Source of the DNA: Novosphingobium sp. IK01
Lineage (GTDB): Bacteria > Pseudomonadota > Alphaproteobacteria > Sphingomonadales > Sphingomonadaceae
Direction: 5' to 3'
Length of the DNA stretch: 64,000 nt
Assembly (NCBI RefSeq): GCF_033242265.1
Contig: NZ_BTFW01000001.1
Span: 248,001 to 312,000, forward strand
Below, one piece after another: positions 19,133 through 28,130 of this stretch (its first letter is position 1; each line of letters opens with the position of its first letter). Below the pieces are notes generated by a model that saw only the letters and a list, made by a program, of their open reading frames with translations, was not told the DNA's origin and did not search any database. The translations under genes were made by a program, and so were the position numbers.

Positions 19133-19699
19133 ATGGCAAATCAAGCAAAGGACGGCGATACCGTCATCATCAAGAAGTACGCCAACCGCCGGCTCTACAA
19201 TACCCGAACGTCCAGCTACATCACGCTCGACCACCTGGCCCAGATGGTCAAGGAGAACGTCGAGTTCAAGGTGATTGACGCCAAGAGCGGTGCGGACCTC
19301 ACCCATTCGATCCTCACCCAGATCATCATGGAAGAGGAAGCGGGTGGCGAGCAGATGCTCCCCACGAATTTCCTGCGCCAGCTCATCGCCATGTACGGCA
19401 ACTCGATGCAGGCCCTGCTCCCCGGCTACCTCGAAGCCTCGATGGAGCATTTCCGCGAGAACCAGAACAAGCTGCGCAAGGCGATCGAGGAATCGATCGG
19501 TGCCAATCCGCTGGCCCAGATTGCCCAGCGCAACATGGAAATGTTCAAGGCTGCCGCTGCCGCCTTCGTGCCCGGCGCTCCCCCGGCGGGCAACTTCGTC
19601 CGCGACGAGGAAAAGTCCGCGTCGGAAGGGGGCGAGCTTTCCGAGCTGCGCAAGCAGATGGCCGAAATGCAGAAGAAGCTCGACCAGCTCGGCAAGTAA
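19133..19699 (+). CDS. phaR: Polyhydroxyalkanoate synthesis regulator PhaR
   Basis: 188 aa. N-terminal PHB/PHA accumulation DNA-binding domain: IIKKYANRRLYNTRTSSYIT and LDHLAQMVKENVEFKVIDAKSG. It is followed by the PHB_acc repeat region (HSILTQIIMEEE; FLRQLIAMYGNSMQALLPGYLEASM). The C-terminus is a heptad-like coiled coil (LSELRKQMAEMQKKLDQLGK). PhaR binds PHA granules and DNA and represses phasin genes. No pha synthase or phasin gene is in this window. A terminator follows. Confidence 0.95.
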   Translation: MANQAKDGDTVIIKKYANRRLYNTRTSSYITLDHLAQMVKENVEFKVIDAKSGADLTHSILTQIIMEEEAGGEQMLPTNFLRQLIAMYGNSMQALLPGYLEASMEHFRENQNKLRKAIEESIGANPLAQIAQRNMEMFKAAAAAFVPGAPPAGNFVRDEEKSASEGGELSELRKQMAEMQKKLDQLGK

Positions 19700-19734
19700 G
19701 CCGGGCTTCTGCCGGTTTGTTGAGCTGCCGGTTC

Positions 19735-19760
19735 ACGGGCGCGATTTTTGCGCCCGTTTT
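19735..19760 (+). terminator. Terminator behind phaR
   Basis: ACGGGCGC (19735-19742) pairs with GCGCCCGT (19750-19757) around the loop GATTTTT, followed by TTTT. It is 36 bp after the phaR stop and ahead of proS. Confidence 0.85.
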
Positions 19761-19819
19761 GCCGGGCAGGGATGATTGGGGCGTTGCCCAACTGGCTCGC
19801 ACCGCTTATTCGGCAGGGC

Positions 19820-21367
19820 ATGAACCAGCCCAAGATCAAGCATGCGCTGCCGGTCAAGCGCGACGAAGACTTTGCCCAGTGGTATCAGGCGGTGATCGCC
19901 GAGGCCGAGCTTGCCGAGGAATCGGGCGTGCGCGGCTGCATGGTGATCAAGCCGTGGGGGTACGGCATCTGGGAACGCATCCAGAAGCTGATGGACGCGC
20001 GCATCAAGGATGCGGGCGTCGATAACTGCTACTTCCCGCTGTTCATCCCGCTGTCGTACTTCGCCAAGGAAGCCGACCACGTCGAAGGCTTCGCCAAGGA
20101 AATGGCGGTCGTCACCCACCACCGTCTGGTCGCCGACCCCAAGGGCGGGCTGATGCCCGATCCCGAGGCCAGGCTGGAAGAGCCGCTGGTCGTGCGCCCC
20201 ACGTCCGAAACGGTGATCGGCGCAGCCATGGCGCGCTGGGTGCAGTCGTGGCGCGATCTGCCGCTGCTGACCAACCAGTGGGCCAATGTCGTGCGCTGGG
20301 AAATGCGCACCCGCATGTTCCTGCGCACCAGCGAATTCCTCTGGCAGGAAGGCCATACGGCCCATGCCGACGAAGCTGACGCGATGACCGAGACGCTGCG
20401 CGCGCTCGAAATGTACCGCAGCTTTGCCCAGGACGTGCTGGCCCTGCCGGTCGTGGCCGGTCCCAAGCCCGAGAACGAACGCTTCCCCGGCGCCGTCGCG
20501 ACCTATTCGATCGAGGCGATGATGCAGGACGGCAAGGCGCTCCAGGCGGGCACCTCGCACTATCTGGGCACGACGTTCTCGCAGGCCGCAGGCATCCGCT
20601 ATCAGGACAAGGAAGGCCAGCAGGCGCTGTGCCACACCACGTCGTGGGGCGTGTCCACCCGTCTGATCGGCGGCGTGATCATGACCCATGGCGACGACGA
20701 CGGCTTGCGCACTCCCCCGCAGGTGGCGCCGCACCAGATCGTCATCCTGCCCATGCTGCGCGACAACGAAGGCGATGAAGCGCTGCTCGCCTATTGCGAA
20801 GACTTGCGCAAGGCCCTGATCAGCCAGTGGGCCTTCGACGAAAAGCTCCGCGTCCTGCTCGACAAGCGCCCCGGCAAGGCCACCGCCAAGCGTTGGGGCT
20901 GGGTCAAGAAGGGCGTGCCGCTGATCCTCGAAATCGGTGGCCGCGATGCCGAAGGCGGTCAGGTTTCGGCCGTGCGCCGTGACCGGCTGTGGCGCGAGGA
21001 TGGCAAGGTCAATTTCGTGGGCCAGTCGCGCGACGAGTTCGTGGCTTCGGCCGTGGCCGAGCTGGAATCGATCCAGGCCGCCCTTTTTGCCGAAGCGGAA
21101 GCCCGCCGCGACGCGCAGATCGAGCGCGGCGTGACCGATCTGGCCGGTCTTGCCGCCTACTTTGCCGAGGATCGCAAGTTCCCCGGCTGGGTCGAACTGG
21201 GCTGGTCGCGCCCGACCGGCGAGGCGCTCGACAAGGTGGTCGAACAGCTCAAGGCGCTCAAGCTCACCATCCGCAACACCCCGCTCGATGCCGATGCGCC
21301 GACCGGGACGTGCCCGTTCACCGGGGAACCGGCGGTCGAGAAAATTCTCATCGCGCGGGCTTATTGA
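19820..21367 (+). CDS. proS: Prolyl-tRNA synthetase, archaeal/eukaryote-like form
   Basis: 515 aa. Start MNQPKIKHALPVKRDEDFAQ behind GGCAGGG. Class II motifs: RPTSETVIGAAMARWVQSW, motif 2 WANVVRWEMRTRMFLRTSEF followed by LWQEGHTAHADEADA. This wording and the long C-terminal extension, ending near TGTCPFTGEPAVEKILIARAY, mark the archaeal/eukaryote-like ProRS. That type lacks the INS editing insertion of the E. coli enzyme. Trans-editing factors such as the ProX-like protein at 35.5 kb usually complement it. Confidence 0.94.
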   Translation: MNQPKIKHALPVKRDEDFAQWYQAVIAEAELAEESGVRGCMVIKPWGYGIWERIQKLMDARIKDAGVDNCYFPLFIPLSYFAKEADHVEGFAKEMAVVTHHRLVADPKGGLMPDPEARLEEPLVVRPTSETVIGAAMARWVQSWRDLPLLTNQWANVVRWEMRTRMFLRTSEFLWQEGHTAHADEADAMTETLRALEMYRSFAQDVLALPVVAGPKPENERFPGAVATYSIEAMMQDGKALQAGTSHYLGTTFSQAAGIRYQDKEGQQALCHTTSWGVSTRLIGGVIMTHGDDDGLRTPPQVAPHQIVILPMLRDNEGDEALLAYCEDLRKALISQWAFDEKLRVLLDKRPGKATAKRWGWVKKGVPLILEIGGRDAEGGQVSAVRRDRLWREDGKVNFVGQSRDEFVASAVAELESIQAALFAEAEARRDAQIERGVTDLAGLAAYFAEDRKFPGWVELGWSRPTGEALDKVVEQLKALKLTIRNTPLDADAPTGTCPFTGEPAVEKILIARAY

Positions 21368-21379
21368 GAAGAAGAAAAA

Positions 21380-21412
21380 GGGCAAGAAGGGGGCATTGGC
21401 CCCTTCTTGCCC
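21380..21412 (+). terminator. Terminator behind proS
   Basis: GGGCAAGAAGGGG (21380-21392) pairs with CCCCTTCTTGCCC (21400-21412), loop of 7 nt, followed by an AT-rich stretch ATTATCTTTC. It starts 12 bp past the proS stop. Confidence 0.82.
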
Positions 21413-21463
21413 CATTATCTTTCGTCCTTTTGCAGATCGTCCTGTTTCGTCTAGGCTGGCGCC

Positions 21464-22783
21464 ATGAAGCGCTTCCTGATCTGCCTGCCGCTGATGATCG
21501 CGGCCATTCCCGCTCATGCCGAAGATGTTTCGCCGGCGCGGCTGCGCGCCGATGTCGAAACGCTGGTCGGTTTTGGCACGCGCCACACGATGTCGTCCGA
21601 CAGCGATCCTCATCGCGGGATCGGGGCCGCGCGGGCCTGGGCACAGGCGCAGTTTCGCGCCATCGGTGCGCAGTGTGGCGGCTGTCTGACGCTGGCCCTG
21701 CCCGAGGCGAGCTTTACCGGAAAGCGGCTGCCCACGCCCACGAAGATCGTCGATGTCGTGGCGATCCAGCGTGGCAGCGAGCGCCCCGATGAAGTGGTGA
21801 TCGTCGCCGGGCATATCGACAGCCGGGTCAGCGATGTGATGGACATCACCCACGACGCCCCCGGCGCGAACGACGATGGCTCGGGCACGGCGCTGGTGAT
21901 CGAGGCGGCGCGGGTGCTTTCGCAGCGGCGCTTTCCTTCCACCATCGTCTATGCGGTGCTCAGCGGCGAGGAGCAGGGGCTCTATGGCGGCAAGGTTCTG
22001 GCCGACTATGCCAAGGCCCGGGGCTGGCGTGTCAAAGCCATGTTCAACAACGACATCGTGGGCAATTCGCGCGGCTCGGACGGGGTGGTCGACGATACCC
22101 ATGTGCGCGTCTTCTCCGAAGGCCCGCGCGCCGATGCCGATGCGGCGCTGAGCGCGGCACAGCGGGCGATCGGGGGTGAAAACGAGAGCCCTTCGCGCAA
22201 TCTGTCGCGCTGGCTGGCCGGGCTTGCCGGGCAGGACAGGAAAGGGCTGGAAGTCCGGCAGGTCTGGCGCGCGGACCGCATGGGCCGGGGCGGGGACCAC
22301 CTGCCCTTCGAGCAACTCGGGTTTCCGGCGGTGCGCTTCAGCGTCGCCATCGAGAATTACGACCGCCAGCATCAGGACCTGCGCACCGAAGGCGGGCGGG
22401 TCTATGGCGATACGGTCGAGGCGATGGATTTCGCCTATCTGGCCGGGGTGACGCGGCTCAACGTGGCGGGGTTGGCGGCACTGGCACGCGCGCCGATGCC
22501 ACCTGCCGCTGCGGTCAAGACGGCGGCCTTGCAGACTTCGACCGAACTGGACTGGAAGCCGGTCCCCGGCGCGGCGCGCTATGCGGTATGGCAGCGGGCG
22601 ACCGATGCACCGGGCTGGCCCGCCAGGCCGGTGCTCGAAACCGCTGATCTTCACGCCACGCTGCCGGGTGTGCGCGGTGATGACTGGTTTTTCGGGGTGA
22701 GCGCGATTGCTGCCGATGGCAGCGCAAGTCCCATAGCGTCTGCTGTTCCGGGAGGAGCATTCGGCCCGCTCGAACGGCCCTGA
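21464..22783 (+). CDS. Secreted M28-family zinc aminopeptidase
   Basis: 439 aa. Signal peptide MKRFLICLPLMIAAIPAHA. The M28 metal site is complete: His117 (VAGHIDSR), Asp137 (GANDDGSG), Glu169-Glu170 (SGEEQGL; catalytic base plus ligand), Asp in FNNDIVGNS, and His279 (GDHLPFEQLGF). The last 100 residues (TSTELDWKPVPGAARYAVWQ onward) look like a fibronectin-III-type beta domain. A periplasmic or secreted di-zinc exopeptidase is predicted. It is followed 25 bp later by the DUF805 gene. Confidence 0.92.
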   Translation: MKRFLICLPLMIAAIPAHAEDVSPARLRADVETLVGFGTRHTMSSDSDPHRGIGAARAWAQAQFRAIGAQCGGCLTLALPEASFTGKRLPTPTKIVDVVAIQRGSERPDEVVIVAGHIDSRVSDVMDITHDAPGANDDGSGTALVIEAARVLSQRRFPSTIVYAVLSGEEQGLYGGKVLADYAKARGWRVKAMFNNDIVGNSRGSDGVVDDTHVRVFSEGPRADADAALSAAQRAIGGENESPSRNLSRWLAGLAGQDRKGLEVRQVWRADRMGRGGDHLPFEQLGFPAVRFSVAIENYDRQHQDLRTEGGRVYGDTVEAMDFAYLAGVTRLNVAGLAALARAPMPPAAAVKTAALQTSTELDWKPVPGAARYAVWQRATDAPGWPARPVLETADLHATLPGVRGDDWFFGVSAIAADGSASPIASAVPGGAFGPLERP

Positions 22784-22808
22784 ACAAGCCTGGAAACGGG
22801 GGCGGCAC

Positions 22809-23402
22809 ATGATCGAAACGATCCGATATACCCTTTGCAACCTTCTGAATTTCAAGGGCCGGGATAGTCGGCGAACATTCTGGACATATGCGTTGTTCGT
22901 CTATCTGTTGCGGGCGGTGGCAGGCCTCGTGGTCAGCGGGACCCTGATGGCTGGCGGTATTGGCGTGGCTGTCCATGGTGGCGATCCGCTGGTGCAGGCG
23001 CAGCAGATGCAGGCGCAGATGGCGATCATCATGCCGCGCATGATGGTGGCGGCGATGGCGCTGGGACTGGCAACGATGGTCCTGCTGGCCGCCGCGCTGG
23101 TGCGGCGCCTCCACGATGCGGGGCTGAGCGGGTGGTTCGTGCTCCTGCCCGGCGTGCCCTATGTTCTGGCGCTGGTGGCGGTTCCGGCGCAGACTGCGCG
23201 GCTGACCGTGGCCATGCAGGCCATGCGCGCGGCACAGCAAGTGGGCGGGCACGCGATGGAGGCCAGGCCCCATCACGGCATGATGGGCGCGGTCAACTGG
23301 TCGGCGGTGGGGCTGGGGTGGCTGGCGCTGATCCTGCTGGTCGCGCTCGCCACGCGGGCCGCAACGCCCGGCACCAACCGTTTCGGGCCGGAGCCGGGCT
23401 GA
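22809..23402 (+). CDS. DUF805-family membrane protein
   Basis: 197 aa. N-terminal LCNLLNFKGRDSRRTFWTYALF and the later VRRLHDAGLSGWFVLLPGVPYV are the two DUF805 hallmarks (R.R..FW and RLHD.G.SGWW-type). Four predicted membrane helices, with a longer central section than usual, rich in Ala/Met/Gln. Function of the family is unknown. It may be co-transcribed with the peptidase; a bidirectional terminator follows. Confidence 0.88.
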   Translation: MIETIRYTLCNLLNFKGRDSRRTFWTYALFVYLLRAVAGLVVSGTLMAGGIGVAVHGGDPLVQAQQMQAQMAIIMPRMMVAAMALGLATMVLLAAALVRRLHDAGLSGWFVLLPGVPYVLALVAVPAQTARLTVAMQAMRAAQQVGGHAMEARPHHGMMGAVNWSAVGLGWLALILLVALATRAATPGTNRFGPEPG

Positions 23403-23408
23403 GGGTTC

Positions 23409-23434
23409 AGAGCCCGACTTTTGGGTCGGGCTCT
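23409..23434. terminator. Bidirectional terminator, convergent genes
   Basis: AGAGCCCGAC (23409-23418) and GTCGGGCTCT (23425-23434) with loop TTTTGG. It lies directly after the DUF805 stop and its right arm reaches the stop codon of the opposite methyltransferase gene, so the two convergent genes share it. Confidence 0.8.
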
Positions 23435-24198
23435 CAGATCGCGCGGGCTTCGATCAGCACGGTGTCGATGGTGAAGCTGCCGTCGGCCTGAATGGAGAAA
23501 TGCTCCCGCACACAGGCGGGGGCATCCTGTTGCAGCGAGCGGATCGCGGCGGCGAGCGCGGGCGGGGTTTCCATCCGCGCGGTCCAGCTGGCAAATTCCA
23601 TCGGCAGGCGGGCCGGGTGGAGCGCGGTGATCGCAAAACCGGCCTGAGCGAGCGCGGCGGTCCATTCGGCCAGCGTATAGTCGCGCCCATGCGAGGGATC
23701 GCGCAGCAGTTCGACCGCTTGCAGATGCGTGTCGCATTGGGGCTGGGCCGGGGCGATCACGTCGGCAAACAGCGCCAGCGCGCCGGGCTGGCAGACGCGG
23801 CGGGCCTGCGCGAGCCCTTGCGCGAGGCTGGCCCAGTGATGCGCGGAAAAGCGGCTGGCCACGGCATCGAAACGCGCGTCGGCAAAAGGCAGGGCCTCGG
23901 CGGTCGTGCGCGCGGTGATTACGTTGGTCAGGCGGCGCTGGCGGCACTGGGCCTCCACGGCAAGCAGCATGAGCGGCGAGGGATCGGCGGCGACAACCTC
24001 GCGTGCATGGGGGCTGGCCGCATAGGCGACATGGCCGCCGCCCGTGCCGATGTCGAGCAGGCGCTCGGGGGATAGATCGGCGATGGCCTGCGTCATCCGG
24101 GCAAGGTCGGCACCCTGGGCGTGAACGGCGCTGCCGACATAGGCGGCGGCGCGGGGGCCGAACTGGTCGATTTGGGCTGAGGCTTCACTCATCATCAA
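23434..24198 (-). CDS. SAM-dependent class I methyltransferase
   Basis: 254 aa. Motif I LLDIGTGGGHVAYAAS, post-I VVAADPSPLML, motif II region ALPFADARFDAVASRFSAHHW, and a UbiE/YcgJ-like layout (Methyltransf_11). Substrate unknown; such enzymes methylate small molecules. It is divergent from an XRE-type regulator 137 bp away, an arrangement suggesting that regulator controls it. A dispersed hairpin repeat lies in its upstream region. Confidence 0.9.
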   Translation of the reverse strand: MMMSEASAQIDQFGPRAAAYVGSAVHAQGADLARMTQAIADLSPERLLDIGTGGGHVAYAASPHAREVVAADPSPLMLLAVEAQCRQRRLTNVITARTTAEALPFADARFDAVASRFSAHHWASLAQGLAQARRVCQPGALALFADVIAPAQPQCDTHLQAVELLRDPSHGRDYTLAEWTAALAQAGFAITALHPARLPMEFASWTARMETPPALAAAIRSLQQDAPACVREHFSIQADGSFTIDTVLIEARAI

Positions 24199-24220
24199 GG
24201 CCTTTGTTGTCGCATCGTTT

Positions 24221-24260
24221 CAGGCGAAAAACCGGTTCCCACTTTTTCGCATGATGCTCT
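24221..24260. repeat. Dispersed hairpin repeat of alphaproteobacteria
   Basis: The stretch contains GCGAAAAA (24224-24231) and TTTTTCGC (24243-24250) around CCGGTTCCCAC, followed by ATGATGCTCT. I recognise this wording as a very common intergenic repeat in alphaproteobacterial genomes. Only one copy is in this window, so the multicopy claim is from general knowledge. It lies between the divergent methyltransferase and XRE genes. Confidence 0.5.
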
Positions 24261-24335
24261 GTCCTTTCGCCCGATCTCATGCGCACCGCTTTACCCTGGT
24301 ACAAGAGTGGCGTTTATCCTGTTATAACGACCACC

Positions 24336-25106
24336 ATGATCGAGCCAGACCACACCCGGCAGGAACTGGGCCGTTTCCTGCGCGCCATGCGTGAACGCTG
24401 CCCGGCAGAGGGGGGCGGGCGCCGTCGCACGCCCGGCTTGCGGCGCGAGGAACTGGCCTTGCGCGCCGGGATCAGCACGACCTGGCTGGCCTGGCTGGAA
24501 CAGGGGCGCGAGGCCAACCCGTCGCCCCATGCCCTTGCCAGACTGGCTGGCGCGCTGGGCCTGTCGAACGCCGAGCGGGCCTATCTGTTCGGGGCGGCGG
24601 GGCGGATCGACCCGGAGGCGCCCCAGCGGCTCGAAGACGAGGAGGCCCCCGAATCGGTGCGCCTGCTGGTCCAGTTCGCGCCCGGCCCGGCCTATGGCCT
24701 CGACCGCAGCTGGCGCGCGACATGCTGGAATGCCTCGGCCGAGCGGCTCTTTCCCGGCTGGCTCGACGCGAACGGAGAGCGCAACCTCCTGCGCTACATG
24801 TTCCTGCGCCCCGAAGCGCGCGCCATGCTGCCAGACTGGCACGAGCGCGCGCGGCGCCTGATCGCCGAGTTTCGCGCCGACCATGTCGGGCGCCATGCCG
24901 ACCCGGCAAGCGAGCGTCTGGTCGCCGGGCTTCGACAGGAAAGCCAAGACTTTGCAATGATCTGGGATCGACAGGTGGTACTCGGTCGAGAAGGCGGCGT
25001 GCGCGGGTTCGACCATCCGTGGGACGGGCACCTCGCGTTCCGGCAATTCACGTGGATTCCCGCCGACCGCCCGGACACCAAGGTTGTGGTTCTCCACCCG
25101 GCATGA
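24336..25106 (+). CDS. XRE-family regulator with MmyB-like ligand domain
   Basis: 256 aa. The N-terminal helix-turn-helix (RELGRFLRAMRERCPAE; GLRREELALRAGISTTWLAWLEQGR) has the LRREEVAxLAGVSxxWYxWLEQGR pattern of MmyB-type regulators. The C-terminal half includes FAPGPAYGLDRSWRATCWNASA and the RYMFLRPEARAMLPDWHERA block, a PAS-like domain that binds fatty-acid-like ligands in this family. TATAAC at 24323-24328 is a possible -10 element. It likely regulates the divergent methyltransferase; the ligand is unknown. Confidence 0.9.
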   Translation: MIEPDHTRQELGRFLRAMRERCPAEGGGRRRTPGLRREELALRAGISTTWLAWLEQGREANPSPHALARLAGALGLSNAERAYLFGAAGRIDPEAPQRLEDEEAPESVRLLVQFAPGPAYGLDRSWRATCWNASAERLFPGWLDANGERNLLRYMFLRPEARAMLPDWHERARRLIAEFRADHVGRHADPASERLVAGLRQESQDFAMIWDRQVVLGREGGVRGFDHPWDGHLAFRQFTWIPADRPDTKVVVLHPA

Positions 25107-25145
25107 ACTTGCTCTTTTGCGTGTAAAGGCCCAAATGCGGGGCTT

Positions 25146-27440
25146 ATGGCCAAGACCAAATTCCCTCAGGGGCTGCCCACGCGCCGTCAGGTGCTCGACT
25201 TCATCGCCCAGAGCGCCGAACCGGCGGGCAAGCGCGAGATCGCCAAGGCTTTCGGGCTGAAAGGCACCGAAAAGATCGCGCTCAAGGCGCTGCTCAAGGA
25301 CATGGCCGAGGAAGGTCTGATCGACGGCAACCGCACCGCGTTCCATGCCATGGGCGGCGTGCCCCGCGTGACGGTGCTGCGCGTGGTCGAGATCGACGAA
25401 GGCCATGTGCTGGCCATTCCCGACAGCTGGAGCCCCGACGACGCCAGCCCGCCGCCGCGCCTGCGCGTGATCGAGCCGCGCGGCAAGCCCAAGGAACGGC
25501 AGGCCGCGCTGCGCATCGGCGACCGTATCCTCGCGCGGACCGAGGAAGCGGGCGGCGAGGGCAGCGGCAAGTGGCTCGCCCACCCGATGAAGCGCCTGCC
25601 CCAGCAGAGCGAGCAGATCATGGGCGTGGTCGAGATCGACGGCGCGGGCAAGGGATGGCTCGCCCCCATCGACAAGCGCGAGCGCCACGCCGCGCCGATC
25701 TCCGATCTGGGCGGGGCCGAGGCCGGGCAACTGGTTCTGGCCGAACCCGCCGGGCGCACCCCGCGTTCGGGCATGAAGGTCACCAGCGTTCTGGGCGATC
25801 CGCTCGCCCCGCGCGCGTTCAGCCTGATCGCCATCCACAAGCACGGCATCCCTTGCGTGTTCTCCAGCGAGGCGCTCGACGCGGCGCAGGCCGCCGCCGC
25901 GCTGCCGCTGGCCGAAAGCCACCGCGAAGACTTGCGCCACCTGCCCATCGTGGCCATCGACCCGAGCGACGCGCGCGACCACGACGACGCGATCTGGGCG
26001 CAGCCCGACGGGCAGGGCGGCTATCGCGCGGTCGTCGCCATTGCCGACGTGAGCTTCTACGTCCGCCCCGGTGGCCAGATCGACCGCGAAGCGCGCCAGC
26101 GCGGCAACTCGGTCTATTTCCCCGACCGCGTGGTACCGATGCTGCCAGAAGTGCTCAGCGCCGATGTCTGCTCGCTCAAGTCGGGCGCGGACCGCGCGGC
26201 CATGGTCTGCCACCTGACGATCGCGCCCGATGGCCGCATCCGCGATTTCCGCTTCACCCGCGCCCTCGTGCGGATCGCCGAAGTGATCGCCTATGAAGAG
26301 GCGCAGGCCCGCATCGACGAAGGCCGCGCCGAGGCGCACCTGACGGACCTGTGGGGCGCATGGCGTCTGCTCGAAAAGGCGCGCGAGGACCGCGATCCGC
26401 TCGCCCTCGAACTGCCCGAACGCCGCGTCGTGCTCGACGAAAAGGGCCGCATCACGCAGGTCGCCCTGCGCGAGCGACTCGACGCCCACCGCGTCGTCGA
26501 GGACTTCATGATCGCCGCCAACGTCGCGGCGGCCAAGGCACTGGAAGCCAAGGTGGCGCCGGTCGTGTACCGCATCCACGAGCCGCCCAGCCGCGAGAAA
26601 CTCCTCGCGCTCAAGGACTATCTGGCCACGTTCGGGCGCAAGCTGTCGCTCGGTCAGGTGATCACGCCCTCGCTGTTCAACCGCATGCTCAAGGACGTGA
26701 GCGACGAGGCGGAAAAGGCGCTGGTGATGGAAGCCGTCCTGCGCAGCCAGACCCAGGCCTATTACGGGCCGCGCAATGCCGGGCACTTCGGGCTGGCGCT
26801 GGGCTCCTATGCCCACTTCACCTCGCCGATCCGCCGCTATTCAGACCTTTTGGTCCACCGCGCGCTTGTCGATGCCTATGGCCTCGAACAGCCGCGCCCG
26901 GCCAGCCACGACATCCCCGCGACCTCGGGCCTGTCCGACCGCGACCGCTCCGACCTTGCCCGCGTGAGCGATGCCATCAGCGCCGCCGAACGCCGCGCCA
27001 TGGAGGCCGAACGCGAAACCATCGACCGCTACGTCGCGGCCTGGCTGTCGAGCCGGGTGGGCGAAGTCTTCGATACGCGGATCACCGGGGTCCAGAAATT
27101 CGGCCTCTTCGCCACGATTCTGGGCCTTGGCGGCGACGGCCTCGTCCCCGTCTCGACGCTCGGCGCCGAACGCTTCGCCTATGATGAAAAGGCCCAGCGT
27201 CTGGTCGGCGAACTCTCGGGCGAGGAATTCGCCATGGGCATGATCCTCAAACTGCGCCTCGCCGAAGCCAACCCGCTGACCGGCGCGCTCAAGTTCGAGC
27301 CCGTCGACGTTGCCGAAGGCGTCCAGCGCATCGAACGCCGGGGCAGCAAGCTCGACGTAAAACCCAAGTTCCGCGGCAAGCACATGGTCGGCCAGCGCGG
27401 ACGGCCCGGCAATATCCGGCATCAGGGGCGCAAGAAATAA
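25146..27440 (+). CDS. rnr: Ribonuclease R
   Basis: 764 aa. 3'-5' exoribonuclease degrading structured RNA. N-terminal HTH (PTRRQVLDFIAQSAEPAGKREIAKAF), cold-shock domains, then the RNB catalytic domain with AIDPSDARDHDDAIWA, whose clustered Asp residues bind the two Mg2+ ions. The block YGPRNAGHFGLALGSYAHFTSPIRRYSDLLVHRAL is followed by a C-terminal S1 domain (VGEVFDTRITGVQKFGLFAT) and a basic tail. Full length. It ends at a hairpin repeat that may serve as its terminator. Confidence 0.97.
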   Translation: MAKTKFPQGLPTRRQVLDFIAQSAEPAGKREIAKAFGLKGTEKIALKALLKDMAEEGLIDGNRTAFHAMGGVPRVTVLRVVEIDEGHVLAIPDSWSPDDASPPPRLRVIEPRGKPKERQAALRIGDRILARTEEAGGEGSGKWLAHPMKRLPQQSEQIMGVVEIDGAGKGWLAPIDKRERHAAPISDLGGAEAGQLVLAEPAGRTPRSGMKVTSVLGDPLAPRAFSLIAIHKHGIPCVFSSEALDAAQAAAALPLAESHREDLRHLPIVAIDPSDARDHDDAIWAQPDGQGGYRAVVAIADVSFYVRPGGQIDREARQRGNSVYFPDRVVPMLPEVLSADVCSLKSGADRAAMVCHLTIAPDGRIRDFRFTRALVRIAEVIAYEEAQARIDEGRAEAHLTDLWGAWRLLEKAREDRDPLALELPERRVVLDEKGRITQVALRERLDAHRVVEDFMIAANVAAAKALEAKVAPVVYRIHEPPSREKLLALKDYLATFGRKLSLGQVITPSLFNRMLKDVSDEAEKALVMEAVLRSQTQAYYGPRNAGHFGLALGSYAHFTSPIRRYSDLLVHRALVDAYGLEQPRPASHDIPATSGLSDRDRSDLARVSDAISAAERRAMEAERETIDRYVAAWLSSRVGEVFDTRITGVQKFGLFATILGLGGDGLVPVSTLGAERFAYDEKAQRLVGELSGEEFAMGMILKLRLAEANPLTGALKFEPVDVAEGVQRIERRGSKLDVKPKFRGKHMVGQRGRPGNIRHQGRKK

Positions 27441-27449
27441 GAAGAAAAG

Positions 27450-27482
27450 GGAAATGAAGGGGCCATCGCCCCTTCGACCCCG
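27450..27482 (+). repeat. Left copy of 33-bp inverted repeat with inner hairpin
   Basis: This 33-bp segment is the exact reverse complement of 28333-28365. Inside it, GAAGGGGC and GCCCCTTC form an 8-bp hairpin with loop CATC. Weaker similarity continues outward (TCCTGCC at 27488-27494 mirrors GGCAGGA at 28320-28326). It follows the rnr stop by 9 bp, so it may act as terminator; it also frames the AT-rich gene. Confidence 0.9.
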
Positions 27483-27542
27483 GACGTCCTGCCGATGGTG
27501 CGCTTTTGGGCTGGCCTTGCGCTTCCATTTTGGTGTGGTGGA

Positions 27543-28130
27543 TTATAGAATTTTATTCTGTTTTGGAAAAATTGACAAATCATCACGAAAAATATTTGCT
27601 AAATTCGATGGTTCATCATGAGCAATTGTTGGGTAGTTGCAAACAGTTGCCATAAGTTCTTGGTGCGTAATTTCCCCGCTACCGCATCCATTTGCTAAAT
27701 TTATGCGATTCATGTCGACTTCGTTTCCGAAATACCAAATGCGTTTTAACTCTTTGTGCACATTTTTATTTTCGAAAAGGAATTCGCTTTCCCTCATTTT
27801 TATGTTGAAGGCTTGCATTGTTTTTTGCTTAGAATTTATTTTTTCGTAATGTTCGTTGCAAGTGATTTCTTCATTTTTACTTATAAGAAGTAGGAATTCT
27901 ACTGTTGCATGGTACGTTTCCATTCTTTTATCGAATAAATCTGCTCTTATTTTTGCCTCTTCAAGATTGATTTGCTTGTTTGATATTTCCACCTGAGATT
28001 TTAAAATCTCTGTTTGCTTCATGCCAATGACAACGGCTGCCGCGACGGCAGCAAATCCGGCTATCAGTGTTGAAGCGGATTGCCAGTCAAGGCTGCACCA
28101 GTGGATGATTCCGAGGCCACAATTTTCCAT
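27543..28130 (-). CDS. AT-rich orphan gene: one-helix membrane protein with coiled coil
   Basis: 195 aa, not recognised by family. Its base and codon use differ sharply from its surroundings: many AAA, AAT and ATT codons in an otherwise GC-rich region. It has one membrane helix at about residues 18-37 (SASTLIAGFAAVAAAVVIGM), then a charged helix likely to form a coiled coil (QTEILKSQVEISNKQINLEE), then RADLFDKRMETYHATVEFLL. The last pattern recurs in accessory membrane proteins of unknown function. Cys residues are at 4, 12, 91 and around 149. Flanking inverted hairpin repeats and composition suggest recent horizontal gain. Function unknown. Confidence 0.7.
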   Translation of the reverse strand: MENCGLGIIHWCSLDWQSASTLIAGFAAVAAAVVIGMKQTEILKSQVEISNKQINLEEAKIRADLFDKRMETYHATVEFLLLISKNEEITCNEHYEKINSKQKTMQAFNIKMRESEFLFENKNVHKELKRIWYFGNEVDMNRINLANGCGSGEITHQELMATVCNYPTIAHDEPSNLANIFRDDLSIFPKQNKIL

